DNA of 64,000 bases from Dolomitihabitans soli (GTDB taxonomy: Bacteria; Actinomycetota; Actinomycetes; Streptosporangiales; Streptosporangiaceae). A model generated the notes under the pieces. That model made no database searches, was not told the DNA's origin, and saw only the letters and a program-made list of their open reading frames with translations. The stretch's first letter is position 1. Every line of letters begins with the position of its first letter. Shown here one piece after another: positions 27,086 through 36,761 of the stretch. The stretch lies in the NCBI RefSeq assembly GCF_022213955.1, contig NZ_JAKNTW010000010.1, positions 1-64,000 on the forward strand, in the 5' to 3' direction. Both the position numbers and the translations under genes were made by a program.

Positions 27086-27910
27086 CTACGACACTCGCTC
27101 CTCGGGCGCCGCCCACGTGTTGCACGCGCCGATGGTTCCCTCCCGCATGCCCAGCCTGATCCACGCCGCGCTGCTGCTCGCCGATCCGTGCGACTCGCGG
27201 TGCTTGGCCCACTCCAGGTCCTGGTCATCGGCCTGCGCCCCGTCGGCGTCCCCCATCTGGTCGACCGGCTCGGGCTCGATGCCACGCAACGAGACGGCGG
27301 CCAGGCAGTCGGCCTGCAACTCCAGCCGCCGGGACCACGCCTCGTCGAAGACCTCGGGCCCGCGCTGGTCGGCGATCCCGCTGATCTCCTGGACATGGTG
27401 GGCGTACTCGTGGGCGAGGGTGAACATCGTGTAGAACGCCCACCCGTTGTCGTCGATCAGCACGTTGACCGAATTCGACTCCGGGCAGTAGATCCCCGAC
27501 CAGTCGTCATCGTCCTTGCCGCAGGCGGCCTCCTCCGGGCTCCGGACCAGATTGACCTCACCGGGCGGCTCGTAGTCGTAGCCCGCGCTGCCCAGCACCT
27601 CCGCCCACGACCGGTCCAGGCAGGGCGCCAGCGACCGTAACGCCTTGACCAGGTCCTCCTCGGAGATCTCGTCCCTCATCCGGGGCACCTCGCAGCGGCT
27701 GGTCACCTTGCCCGTCGAGTAGAGCTCGTGGGTCGCCGCCCCCGAACGCGGCGAACCGGCCGCCGTGCCGAGTAACTCGCGCAGGTCGGGAGAGAGTACG
27801 ACGACCCCGCCGGCGATGAGCGCGAAGGCGGCGGCGATCGGCAGCAGTCGCCTGAGCAATCCGCGGCCTCGTGGTTCGCGTGGCCGCCAGTCCCGTGGGC
27901 CGTCTGCCAC
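27086..27910 (-). CDS. Membrane-anchored neutral zinc metallopeptidase
   Basis: 274 residues. One N-terminal hydrophobic helix (LLPIAAAFALIAGGVVVL, ~21-38) follows a basic start, so the catalytic part is probably outside the cell. HEYAHH at about residue 165 is the HExxH zinc site, followed by LELQADCLA, which matches the putative neutral zinc metallopeptidase family (PF04228 type). It sits between the DALR protein and lysA, upstream of lysA by 123 bp. Its substrates are unknown. Confidence 0.85.
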   Translation of the reverse strand: MADGPRDWRPREPRGRGLLRRLLPIAAAFALIAGGVVVLSPDLRELLGTAAGSPRSGAATHELYSTGKVTSRCEVPRMRDEISEEDLVKALRSLAPCLDRSWAEVLGSAGYDYEPPGEVNLVRSPEEAACGKDDDDWSGIYCPESNSVNVLIDDNGWAFYTMFTLAHEYAHHVQEISGIADQRGPEVFDEAWSRRLELQADCLAAVSLRGIEPEPVDQMGDADGAQADDQDLEWAKHRESHGSASSSAAWIRLGMREGTIGACNTWAAPEERVS

Positions 27911-27948
27911 CGCTCACTCTCCCCTGTTCAGGTATCCGGGGGTGTTTA

Positions 27949-28608
27949 TCACACTCTTTCGGACGTTGTCTGTCCAACGGCGGGCAGCCCTCCGGCCAGC
28001 ACCAGCCGCACCGCACCCGCCAGCCGTACCCGCGCGATGTGCACGGTCCCGACCGCCTCGTCCCCCCGTGGCACGGCAGGCGCCCGCTCGTGCGCGTCGT
28101 GGTACGCCAGGGCCAGCCGGACGAGGTAACCCGGCCATCCCGCGTCCCTGCTCGAACGCCGCCCCGGCAGTTCGGCCAGCACCCTGAGCACCGCCCGGTC
28201 GCGAGGGTCGGTGAGCGACGCGGGCTCGAAGGGTCCGGACGGCACGCCGAGGTCGCGCGCCCAGCGCCGGACGGCCACGGCCCTGGCGAGACCGTAACGG
28301 ACCACGAACCCGGGGTTGTCCCAGGTGCGCGGCAGGTCGGGCCACCCCGCCGCCGGGCCGCCGGTGATCTCGGCCCCGGTGATCTCCTCGACTAGCGTTC
28401 CCGGCTCGGCCACCACGATCTCCAGGAACCCGCCCGCCACGACCCTGACCTCCGAGATCCCCGGCAACGGGCGCACCAGGGCCGCGAGGCGGGCGCCGGG
28501 CTCCCGCGCCCGCAGCGCGGCGGCCGAACGGTAGACCGCCTCGCGCTCCCACGACCCCACGGGTTCGGGCGGTTCGCCGAGGATCTCGGCAAGCTGTGCA
28601 GGCGTCAC
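27949..28608 (-). CDS. DALR anticodon-binding-domain protein (ArgRS-like, no catalytic core)
   Basis: 219 residues. The N-terminal part resembles the arginyl-tRNA synthetase N-terminal additional domain, and the C-terminal half ends with RLVLAGGLPAVGQTTSERV, like the ArgRS DALR domain (LLGI.APERM). HIGH and KMSKS motifs are absent, so it is not a synthetase. In Streptomyces this gene sits between argS and lysA. Here argS is not in the window. Its role is unknown and may be tRNA-binding or regulatory. Confidence 0.8.
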   Translation of the reverse strand: MTPAQLAEILGEPPEPVGSWEREAVYRSAAALRAREPGARLAALVRPLPGISEVRVVAGGFLEIVVAEPGTLVEEITGAEITGGPAAGWPDLPRTWDNPGFVVRYGLARAVAVRRWARDLGVPSGPFEPASLTDPRDRAVLRVLAELPGRRSSRDAGWPGYLVRLALAYHDAHERAPAVPRGDEAVGTVHIARVRLAGAVRLVLAGGLPAVGQTTSERV

Positions 28609-28776
28609 CCCGGGAACGATACGTCCAGGAACGCCGCACCACGGCGATCCACCGCGAGCCGTACCCCCGCCTGGCGGCGAGTCGCCGGAGCGGCACGGCA
28701 GGCCGCGCCCCCGACGAGCCGCCGCGCCCGTCCCGTCCCGGTGTGACGGCCGGGGGCCGCTCCGGCGAGCCGCCGT

Positions 28777-30654
28777 TCACGCCATCGCGTGCGGTTCCGC
28801 CTCGCCGTAGCCGACGAGGCGAGCCGAGCCGAGCAGGTCCGCGTCCTCGTCGCGCACCCGCACGTAGCCGAACCGGTCGGCGGAGAAGACCTTGATCTTG
28901 TCGGCGCGGCACTGCCGCATGAGGACCTCGTCCCACCCGTCGGACAGGTCGGCGATGCCCAGCCCGCGCAGCACCCCGCGGCGGGCGAGCAGCGTGCCAC
29001 CGGCGACCTCCGGCAGGTAGGAGTAGTCCGCGCCGGGCTGGCGGAGGACCGTCGCGCCGGCGTCCCGCAGGTAGGCGTAGTAGGACGCCTTGCCGACGAT
29101 GTCGGCGGTGGCGAAGAGGAACGCCCTGCTGAGGTCGGCCAGGTAGTGCTCGCCGTACACGTCTCGCGGGTCCATCACCGCGACCAGGTCGCCCTCGCAC
29201 AGGTCGAGGGCGCGGTCGAGCATGCCGCCGGTGCTCAGGCCGGGGTCGGCGGCGCGGGCCACCACGTCGGCGGCGAGCAGGTCGCGCGCCCGTTTGCCCG
29301 CGATCTCCGGCTCCGGCGCCACCAGCACGACCTGGCCGACCCCCGACTGCCTGGCCACCTGGGCGAGCATCCGGTCGACGTCGCCGCCGCCCATGGGGAT
29401 GACCACCGAGATGTTCAGCGTCGCCCTGGCGGCGGGCAGGCCGATCAGTTCCAGCAGGTCGTCGACCCGTTCGGTCATCGTGCCGCCGGCGTAGGCGTTG
29501 CGGACCCCGGCGTGCGCCCGACGGTCGTCGGGCAGGCTGCCGATCGGCGTGCCGCACGCGGCGATCTCGGCCAGCCGCCAGGTCGCGGTGCTCGGCGGGC
29601 AGGTGACCCCCTTGGGCCAGCGGTAGGAGGTCAGCACGTCCGGATACGACAGGTGGGCCGGGAGCAGCTCGTCGAGGCTGAGGATCCGGTCGAAGCGGTC
29701 CCCGGCCAGCGGGATGGGGTTGTGGACGCGCGGCTGGACGGCCAGCGGCAGCAGCCCGGCGCGCGGGTGGACCGAACGCCAGACGTGCAGCGCCTCATGG
29801 GAGGCGGTCACGACGTGCTCGAACAGCGCGGCGGTCGCCTGGTAGTCGGCGACCTCGCCCGAGGTGTGCCAGAAGAGGGTGCGGATGCCGCGCTCGGCGC
29901 ACCAGGCGAGCAGATCGCGCAGCCCCTCCCCCGGCTCACCGGTCACCTCCTGGGCCCACGGCCCCTCGGTGACCGACTCCACCAGGAGCAGGTGAGGCGT
30001 CTCCTGCGGGAGCACCCGGGCGAAGTCGCGCGGTGTGAAGCCGACCGTCTGCCGCCACTCGTAGCGGAGCAGCGCCTCGGCGTGCGGGTCGACGACGGCG
30101 GCGACGGTCAGATGCGGCCGGGTGTTGGGCCCGGTCGGCACCCGGAAGGGCTTGAGCTTGAACGAGGCGCCCTCGATGGTCCGGACCGAGGAGCGCGCCT
30201 GGAAAGCGGCTCCGGGGGCCTGCTGTTTCTCCGGCGCGGCGGACGGCACCGGCTGGCGCTTGGGCGCGACGGGCCGCTTGGCGGACCTGGCCGCGCCGCG
30301 GAGGCCGCGGGCCAGCCGTACCGGGTTGCTCTTGCCCGTCTTGAGCGCGTCGCCGAGGCGGGACCAGCGGGCCACCTCCATGGAGGAGAGCTTCCACCGC
30401 GCGACCTCGGTCTGGTAACGCTGTTCCGCCAGGTCGCGACGGAGTTTGTCCTCGCCGGCACGGGCGTCCTGGAGCTCGCGCTCGCAGGCGTGCAGCCGTT
30501 TCTCCGCTTCCCGCAGATCCGCCGTCGCGTGTTCGGCCTCGGCCACTTTGGCCTGGGCGGCGTCCAGGAGCCGCGCGAGTTCCGCGGCCCGCTCCGCCTG
30601 CGCGATGGCGTCCCGCAATGCCCGCCGGGTTCCCTCGAGTTGCTCGCCCGCCAC
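28777..30654 (-). CDS. Coiled-coil / CgeB-like / GT2 composite glycosyltransferase
   Basis: 625 residues. Residues ~1-95 are a long heptad-rich coil, followed by a basic Pro/Ala linker. Residues ~180-370 resemble the N-terminal part of CgeB/DUF3880-type glycosyltransferases (LTVAAVVDPHAEALLRYEW, TPHLLLVES, AERGIRTLFWHTSGEV). Residues ~410-600 are a GT2-like domain (NISVVIPMGGGDVDRML, VMDPRDVYGEHYLADLSRAF, GGTLLARRGVL). The usual DxD metal site reads DPRD. GTG 30654 has GGAGG 5 bases upstream. It diverges from the asparagine-synthetase-like gene by 70 bp, so the two are probably co-regulated. Confidence 0.8.
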   Translation of the reverse strand: MAGEQLEGTRRALRDAIAQAERAAELARLLDAAQAKVAEAEHATADLREAEKRLHACERELQDARAGEDKLRRDLAEQRYQTEVARWKLSSMEVARWSRLGDALKTGKSNPVRLARGLRGAARSAKRPVAPKRQPVPSAAPEKQQAPGAAFQARSSVRTIEGASFKLKPFRVPTGPNTRPHLTVAAVVDPHAEALLRYEWRQTVGFTPRDFARVLPQETPHLLLVESVTEGPWAQEVTGEPGEGLRDLLAWCAERGIRTLFWHTSGEVADYQATAALFEHVVTASHEALHVWRSVHPRAGLLPLAVQPRVHNPIPLAGDRFDRILSLDELLPAHLSYPDVLTSYRWPKGVTCPPSTATWRLAEIAACGTPIGSLPDDRRAHAGVRNAYAGGTMTERVDDLLELIGLPAARATLNISVVIPMGGGDVDRMLAQVARQSGVGQVVLVAPEPEIAGKRARDLLAADVVARAADPGLSTGGMLDRALDLCEGDLVAVMDPRDVYGEHYLADLSRAFLFATADIVGKASYYAYLRDAGATVLRQPGADYSYLPEVAGGTLLARRGVLRGLGIADLSDGWDEVLMRQCRADKIKVFSADRFGYVRVRDEDADLLGSARLVGYGEAEPHAMA

Positions 30655-30724
30655 GTCGTCCTCCGATTTGTCGGCGGTGCAAAAGGATACCCTCTGCATA
30701 TACGCGACATAGAGGAGTTTGACC

Positions 30725-32401
30725 GTGCGCAACGGCGAGTGGCCGGCCTTCACCGTGCGGCCGTACGTGTGCGGCGCGATCGGCGACTTCGACCGGGTTC
30801 GGCTGGAGGAGCTGAGAACCGCCGGGCCGAGGGTCCGGGCGGCACTGGAAGTGCCCGGCGCGGCGCTGTTCAGCACCGGCCCGCTGCCCCCCTACCACCG
30901 GCGTGACCGCGACTACGCCTTCGCCTGGGGGGAGCGCAGACCGCAGGTGACCGCGAGCTGGATCTCCGTCGCGGAGACGTACGAGACTCCCGGGCTGATC
31001 GACGACGGCGAGCGGGTCACCCTGCACGCGGGCGGGCTCGGCCTGGTCGACGTCTACTACGTGACGACGCCCGAGGCGGTCTACTTCTCCTCGCTGCTGC
31101 GACCGCTGCTCGCCCTGGTCCGCGGGCCGTACGAGATCGACTGGGCGGCGTGGGCGTCGATCGTGCAGGTCACCTTCCCGCTGCGGGACGACACGCCGTA
31201 CGCCGGGGTCAAGCGGCTGGCGGGGGCGAGCGCGCTGGTCTACGACCGCGCCACGGGGCGGGTCGCCACCGACCGGCGGCTGCCGCGCTGGGTGCGCGAG
31301 GAGCCGTACGAGGCGGGGCGGAGCGCCGGGGAGATCCTGGCGATCCTGCACGAGGTCTACAAGGAGTTCGACGACCGGCCGCTGCTCGTGCCGGTCAGCG
31401 GCGGCTACGACTCGCGGCTGCTGTGCTCGGTGGCCGTGGCCAGGGGCGCCGACGTGGAGTCGTGGACGACCAGCCCCGACGACGGCACCGACACCGACAT
31501 CGCCTTCGCCCGCGCGATCACCAGGGAACTGGGCGTACGGCACCGCGTGATCGCCCAGGACGCGGCGGCCTATCCCGACGACGCCGACGCGGTGGCCCGC
31601 AGGCTGGAGTACCTCACGCCGCACCACGCGTGGTACGCCCCGTTCGCGCGCCAGGTGCAGCGGGCCGGGCGGACGCTGGTGGACGGCCTGGCCGGCGGCC
31701 CGCTGCTGAAGAACTTCATGGTCAGCGGGGACGCCCTGCACGCCGCCTCCGCGGCCGAGCGCCAGGCGGCCGTGCTCAGGTCGCTCTCCCTCGGCGCCCC
31801 CTCCACGCCGTTCCTCTCCGAGGAGGCGGCGGCCTGGATCGGCGACACCGTCCGGTCCGGGTTCGCCCAGTCGACCTCGATGCTGCACGGTCACCGCGCC
31901 GAGCTGCCCCTGTCGGTGCTGCACACCAGGACCGTGCGGGGCATCGCCCGCTCCCCGGTCAACCTGGTCGGCCCCGAGGCGTCCTTCGCGGCGCCGTTCA
32001 TCCACCCCGACTTCTTCGACGCGGCGCTGTCCGTCGGGGTGGCCCGTAAGGACAAGGGCCGTTTCTACCGTGAGGTGTTGCACACGGCCAATCCGCGGGT
32101 GGCCGCGCTGCCGTCGACCAATGTGATCAAGCAGCCGCTCCAGCGGGTGCCGCTGCGCTCGACCGCCGCGCCCGCCAGGGAGCACGGCCATCGTCTGCTG
32201 ACGCGGGTGGCCCGGGAGGTGCCGAGTCTGCTCTCGGACGAACTGCACGCGGTCGTGGCGCAGGGGCCGGACGCGCTCGCCCGTTTCAACGGGTGGAACG
32301 ACCGCTTCTGGCTGCGCGGGCTGGTGCTGTTCGGCGGCTGGCTGACGGACCACGAGGGCGCCCTCGGCGACCTCACTCCGCCCTGGCGATCAGGCGGCTG
32401 A
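30725..32401 (+). CDS. Asparagine-synthetase-like ATP-dependent enzyme lacking the glutaminase Cys
   Basis: 558 residues. The ATP-pyrophosphatase (PP-loop) motif LVPVSGGYDSRLL is at about residue 222, followed by DGTDTDIAFARAITRELGV, as in the AsnB synthetase domain. The first ~200 residues look like a degenerate Ntn glutaminase fold (LGLVDVYYVTTPEAVYFSSL) but have no Cys at position 2. Glutamine hydrolysis is therefore unlikely, and ammonia or another amine would be the nucleophile. GTG 30725 has GAGGAG 7 bases upstream. A TTG at 30719 is too close to it. The substrate is unknown. Confidence 0.8.
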   Translation: MRNGEWPAFTVRPYVCGAIGDFDRVRLEELRTAGPRVRAALEVPGAALFSTGPLPPYHRRDRDYAFAWGERRPQVTASWISVAETYETPGLIDDGERVTLHAGGLGLVDVYYVTTPEAVYFSSLLRPLLALVRGPYEIDWAAWASIVQVTFPLRDDTPYAGVKRLAGASALVYDRATGRVATDRRLPRWVREEPYEAGRSAGEILAILHEVYKEFDDRPLLVPVSGGYDSRLLCSVAVARGADVESWTTSPDDGTDTDIAFARAITRELGVRHRVIAQDAAAYPDDADAVARRLEYLTPHHAWYAPFARQVQRAGRTLVDGLAGGPLLKNFMVSGDALHAASAAERQAAVLRSLSLGAPSTPFLSEEAAAWIGDTVRSGFAQSTSMLHGHRAELPLSVLHTRTVRGIARSPVNLVGPEASFAAPFIHPDFFDAALSVGVARKDKGRFYREVLHTANPRVAALPSTNVIKQPLQRVPLRSTAAPAREHGHRLLTRVAREVPSLLSDELHAVVAQGPDALARFNGWNDRFWLRGLVLFGGWLTDHEGALGDLTPPWRSGG

Positions 32402-32693
32402 CCTCCAGGTTTCGGTCACGTGTGCTGAAGGTAACAGGCCAATTACGGGCCCAACCCGCGAATGATCTCCGGTTCCGTCGATGCACCCTGATTATCGTGC
32501 TTCGGAAGCCGCGATCCGCTGGTAGTGTTCGGACGAAAGCACGCTAAAGGACGGGCCTGAATCACAAATTCGGTCCCGAGGGCATGGAGTTCGTGGGGAT
32601 GACGACTCCGGGCGGCGTGCTCACCCAACATCAGCAGCCGGCCGAGTCCGGTGACTTCGTTTTGCCCTTTTCCTTCACTGTGAGCGAGAGACG
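32402..32693 (+). promoter_or_regulatory. Gene-free 5' region of treS (292 bp)
   Basis: No gene was seen. It is AT-richer than its surroundings. TAGTGT at about 32523 fits an actinobacterial -10 (TANNNT). No riboswitch structure was recognised. Confidence 0.3.
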
Positions 32694-34376
32694 ATGACGA
32701 CATCCCCCTGCTCGGAACCGGTTTCAGAGGACTTTGTCTCTGCCGATCCGCAGTGGTACAAGCGTGCGGTGTTCTACGAGGTGCTCGTCCGTGGGTTCAA
32801 GGACTCCAACGGAGACGGCACGGGAGACCTGCCTGGTCTCATCGAGAAGCTGGACTACCTGCAGTGGCTCGGCGTCGACTGCCTGTGGCTGCTGCCGCTC
32901 TACGACTCGCCGCTGCGCGACGGCGGGTATGACATCGCGGACTATATGAAGATTCTTCCGGATTTTGGGGATCTTGGGGACTTCGTCCAGCTGATCGAGT
33001 CCGCCCACGAGCGTGGGCTTCGCATCATCACCGATCTCGTGATGAATCACACAAGTGATCGGCATCCCTGGTTCCAGGCGTCCCGTCATGATCCGGAAGG
33101 CCCTTTCGGCGACTTCTACGTGTGGTCCGACCACCCCGAGGGCTTCCCCGACGCGCCGATCATCTTCGTCGGGGCCGAAGAGTCGAACTGGACCTATGAC
33201 CCGGTGCGAAAGCAGTACTACTGGCACCGTTTCTTCCACCACCAGCCCGATCTCAACTACGACAACCCCGCCGTCCAGGACGCGATGCTGGAAGTGCTCC
33301 GCTTCTGGCTGGACCTCGGCATCGACGGCTTCCGCCTGGACGCCGTGCCGTACCTCTTCGAGCGTGAGGGCACCTCCTGCAGCGGCCTGCCCGAGACCCA
33401 CGCCTACCTGCGCAAGGTGCGGGCCGAGATCGACAGGCTCTACCCCGACCGGGTGCTGCTCGCCGAGGCCAACGGCTGGCCCGAGGACGTCGTCGAGTAC
33501 TTCGGCGACCCCACCACGGGAGGTGACGAATGCCACATGGCCTTCCACTTCCCGCTCATGCCCCGCATCTTCATGGCCGTACGGCGCGGCACCCGCGAGC
33601 CGATCTCCGAGATCATGTCGCGCACCCCCAAGCTCCCCGAGAAGGCCCAGTGGGGCATCTTCCTCCGCAACCACGACGAGCTGACCCTGGAGACGGTCAC
33701 CGACGAGGAACGCGACTACATGCACGCGGAGTACGCCAAGGACCCGCGGATGCGCGCCTACCTCGGCATCAGGCGGCGGCTGGCCCCGCTGCTGGAGAAC
33801 GACAGGGACCAGATCGAGCTGTTCACCGCCCTGCTGCTGTCACTGCCCGGCTCCCCCGTCATGTACTACGGCGACGAGATCGGGATGGGCGACAACATCT
33901 GGCTGGAGGACCGCGACTCGGTCCGCACCCCGATGCAGTGGAGCCCCGACCGGAACGCCGGATTCTCCCTCGCCGACCCGGGCCGGCTCTACCTGCCGAC
34001 CGTGATGGACCCGATCTACGGGTTCCAGGCGGTCAACGTCGAGGCGCAGCAGAAGAACCCGGCCTCACTGCTGCACTTCACCAGGAAGATGCTGGAGATC
34101 CGCCGCCAGCACCCCGTCTTCGGCACCGGCGTCTACAGCGAGCTGTGGTCGTCGAACCCGGCCGTGCTGACCTTCGTCCGCGAGGACGGCGAGGACCGGA
34201 TGCTGTGCGTCAACAACCTGTCGAAGTATCCCCAGCCGGTCGAACTCGACCTGCGGCGCTTCGTCGGCAGAACCCCCGTGGAGTGCCGCGGCGGGGTGCC
34301 GTTCCCGGTGATCGGTGAGCTGCCCTACATGCTCACCCTGCCGGGCCACGGCTTCTTCTGGTTCTCCATCCGCTAG
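32694..34376 (+). CDS. treS: Trehalose synthase (maltose alpha-D-glucosyltransferase)
   Basis: A 560-residue GH13 enzyme that interconverts maltose and trehalose. The start [20 protein letters not shown] is typical of TreS. The catalytic residues are D216 ([11 protein letters not shown]), E258 ([10 protein letters not shown]) and D328 (LRNHDEL). It stands alone: the maltokinase and GlgE/GlgB genes that often accompany treS are not nearby. A strong bidirectional hairpin follows the stop. Confidence 0.93.
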   Translation: MTTSPCSEPVSEDFVSADPQWYKRAVFYEVLVRGFKDSNGDGTGDLPGLIEKLDYLQWLGVDCLWLLPLYDSPLRDGGYDIADYMKILPDFGDLGDFVQLIESAHERGLRIITDLVMNHTSDRHPWFQASRHDPEGPFGDFYVWSDHPEGFPDAPIIFVGAEESNWTYDPVRKQYYWHRFFHHQPDLNYDNPAVQDAMLEVLRFWLDLGIDGFRLDAVPYLFEREGTSCSGLPETHAYLRKVRAEIDRLYPDRVLLAEANGWPEDVVEYFGDPTTGGDECHMAFHFPLMPRIFMAVRRGTREPISEIMSRTPKLPEKAQWGIFLRNHDELTLETVTDEERDYMHAEYAKDPRMRAYLGIRRRLAPLLENDRDQIELFTALLLSLPGSPVMYYGDEIGMGDNIWLEDRDSVRTPMQWSPDRNAGFSLADPGRLYLPTVMDPIYGFQAVNVEAQQKNPASLLHFTRKMLEIRRQHPVFGTGVYSELWSSNPAVLTFVREDGEDRMLCVNNLSKYPQPVELDLRRFVGRTPVECRGGVPFPVIGELPYMLTLPGHGFFWFSIR

Positions 34377-34387
34377 ACCTCCGCCCC

Positions 34388-34421
34388 CAGATGACCGCGG
34401 TCCCCCGACCGCGGTCATCTG
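34388..34421. terminator. Bidirectional terminator between treS and the ABC permease gene
   Basis: A perfect 15-bp stem (34388-34402 with 34407-34421, CAGATGACCGCGGTC) has a CCCC loop. It sits between converging genes. It is followed by partial tandem copies of GGTCACCTGATC-type sequence up to about 34495, which can form further hairpins. There is no T-tract. Confidence 0.7.
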
Positions 34422-34481
34422 ATCACGCCACCAGATCGCGGCCCCCGGCCGCGGTCACCTGATCACGCCACCTGATCGCGG

Positions 34482-36761
34482 TCACCTGATCGCGACGGGC
34501 ACCCGGGCACGAGCCGCCCGTCGCGCCGGGATCAGCGCGACCAGCAGGGCCGCGCCCACCGCGACCAGCACCGCCACCAGCAGGGTCACCGCCGACGGGG
34601 CGCGCGCGATGCCCGCGCCCACCCCGCTGGTGTGCCCCTGCAGGTTGATGATGCCGTTGGAGAGCGAGGCCCCGGCCAGGACGCCCGTGACCACGCCGAT
34701 CACCACGAGCACCCCGGTGCCCGTCACCAGCGTCGCGGCCACCTGCCTCGGGGTCAGCCCCATCGCCTTGAGCACGGCGAGGTCGAGCGCGTGGTCGCGC
34801 AGGCCCAGCGCGCTCGCGGTGAGCAGGTTGGCCAGCCCGATCAGCGCGAGCACCACGACCAGCGCGACGATCACCACCCGGATCACGGCCAGCCGCTCGG
34901 CCGGGTTGACCACCCGCGCGACCTCCAGGTTCTGCCCGGAGGCGGCCAGCAGCCTGGTCCTGACCTCCTCGGCGTCGACTCCCGGCTTCACCACGAGGCT
35001 GTAGAACTCCGGCGGCAGGGCGTCCTTGGCGGAGAGGCTGTCGATCCCGAAGGACAGCACCTCGCCGTCCTTGTCCGGCTCCACGACCCGGCCCACGATG
35101 CGCAGGATCAGCGGGGTGCCGCCGACGGTGACCCGCACCCGGTCGCCGATCTCCACCTCCAGCAGGTCGAGCAGCCCCTGCCCGGCGACCGCCTCACCTC
35201 GTTCCGCGTAACCGCGCCCGTCCACGACCACGAACGGGTACGGCTCGGCCGAGGTGCCGATCGCCCGCGCCGGCACGGTCCTGGTCTGCTCCGGTTCGAG
35301 GGCGTCCACCTCGGTGCCCGGGTAGAACGCCGTCACCCCGGGGTCGGCCCTGATCAGCCTCTCCGCGTCGCTGGCGGGCAGCCTGCCGGGCTTCACGGTC
35401 AGCGCCGCCGCCTGGCCGACCTGCTCGGGATGGCTGAGGAAGTTGTCCAGCGTGGCCCAGCAGCCCAGCCCGATCGTGATCATCATCATCGGCACCGCGA
35501 CGCCGAACGTCGTCAGGAACGCGGGCAGCCTGCGGGTGAACGCGTCACGGGCGCCCAGCACCAGCGCGGGCGGCAGCCGTACGAGCAGGGCCAGCCTGGC
35601 CATCCGGGACAGGTGGCCGCGCGGCGGCATGGCGGGGGCGGCGGGGATCGGCGGGGTCCGGCCGCCGCGCCAGGCGGGCAGCGCCACCGCGACCAGCACC
35701 ACGGCCGCCGTGCCGACCGCGATCGCCGCCGTGGGCATCGGGGACAGCGGCAGCCCCGCGCCGCCGTCCAGCGCGAGCATGGTCACGAACTGGCCGCAGA
35801 CCAGCCCCGCCCCGACGCCGGCCAGGCCCAGCGATCCGTGCTCGACCAGCAGCATGCCCATGACCTGGCCCCGGGTGAGGCCGAGCGACTTCAGCGTGGC
35901 GAAGTCGCGCGACTGGGTGAGCACCCGGCCGCCGACCACGTTGGCGATGGCGAGCGCCGCGGCGATCAGGCCGACGACTCCGAACAGCGCCAGGAGCAGG
36001 CCGAGCAGCCGGTTGTCGAGCTCCATGGAGGCGCGTACCTCGCGCCACGTCGAGATGCGCTGGATCCGTTCGTCGAGCAGGGTGACCGCGCCCTGCACGA
36101 CCAGGCGGGTGGCCTCCGGATCATCCAGCCGCAGGCCGATGACCGACTCGCTGAGCCCGACCGCGGGCTCCACCCGGTCGAGAGTCTCGGGCAGCGCCCA
36201 GGCCAGGCCGGGGGTCCACTCGGGATAGAAGCCCTGCTCCGCGGTCTCGGCGATGCCGGCGACGGCCAGCACGTGGCGGGTGCCGTTCAGCGCGGTCACC
36301 GTGAACGGGCTGCCCAGCCGGAGCCCGGACGCCCGCGCGAAGGACCGCTCGACCACCACGCCGTCGAGGTCGGCGCGGTCGAGCCAGCGCCCCTCGCGCA
36401 CCACGGGGTGCGCGATCTCGGGCGGGTCCACCGGCAGCGCCCTGAGCGCCACCGGCGCCTTCCTGCCGTCCTGGGCGAGCGTGACGGGCGCGCTGCGGTA
36501 CGGCCCGGCCACGCCCGTCACGCCGGGCAGCGCGGCCAGCCCGGCAGGGTCGGGGCTCTGCTTGGCGTGGATCCACACGTGGGCGCCGTCGGTCTGGGTG
36601 AACAGGCCGCGCCACGGGTTGGTGCTGTCTTCGAGAAGCGTGGCCGAGGTGATCAGCGCGGTGACGATGCCGGCGACCGCGAGGACGGCCAGCAACGCCT
36701 GTCCCCGCCGCGCCCGCAGATCGGCCTTGATCCACCTGGCGGAGGCGCGCACCGTGCTCAT
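34482..36761 (-). CDS. ABC transporter permease, two FtsX domains
   Basis: 759 residues. A first membrane helix (ALLAVLAVAGIVTALITSAT) is followed by a large extracytoplasmic MacB-like domain, then FtsX helices at ~265-350, then a second unit with the same plan and FtsX helices at ~620-745. It ends ARRAARARVPVAIR. ATG 36761 overlaps the ATPase gene stop (ATGA). Such systems export lipids, peptides or drugs, or transmit signals to the cell wall. The substrate is unknown. Confidence 0.9.
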   Translation of the reverse strand: MSTVRASARWIKADLRARRGQALLAVLAVAGIVTALITSATLLEDSTNPWRGLFTQTDGAHVWIHAKQSPDPAGLAALPGVTGVAGPYRSAPVTLAQDGRKAPVALRALPVDPPEIAHPVVREGRWLDRADLDGVVVERSFARASGLRLGSPFTVTALNGTRHVLAVAGIAETAEQGFYPEWTPGLAWALPETLDRVEPAVGLSESVIGLRLDDPEATRLVVQGAVTLLDERIQRISTWREVRASMELDNRLLGLLLALFGVVGLIAAALAIANVVGGRVLTQSRDFATLKSLGLTRGQVMGMLLVEHGSLGLAGVGAGLVCGQFVTMLALDGGAGLPLSPMPTAAIAVGTAAVVLVAVALPAWRGGRTPPIPAAPAMPPRGHLSRMARLALLVRLPPALVLGARDAFTRRLPAFLTTFGVAVPMMMITIGLGCWATLDNFLSHPEQVGQAAALTVKPGRLPASDAERLIRADPGVTAFYPGTEVDALEPEQTRTVPARAIGTSAEPYPFVVVDGRGYAERGEAVAGQGLLDLLEVEIGDRVRVTVGGTPLILRIVGRVVEPDKDGEVLSFGIDSLSAKDALPPEFYSLVVKPGVDAEEVRTRLLAASGQNLEVARVVNPAERLAVIRVVIVALVVVLALIGLANLLTASALGLRDHALDLAVLKAMGLTPRQVAATLVTGTGVLVVIGVVTGVLAGASLSNGIINLQGHTSGVGAGIARAPSAVTLLVAVLVAVGAALLVALIPARRAARARVPVAIR

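Noticed and set aside
29936-32353. Minus-strand frame of ~800 codons opposite the asparagine-synthetase-like gene
   Set aside because: It is antisense to an enzyme with a clear PP-loop and good ribosome site, and runs out of frame through the neighbouring glycosyltransferase.
30725-32401. Asparagine-synthetase-like gene as a lasso-peptide cyclase
   Set aside because: No precursor peptide, RRE or cysteine-protease gene was seen beside it, and the protein keeps a degenerate glutaminase-like N-terminus.
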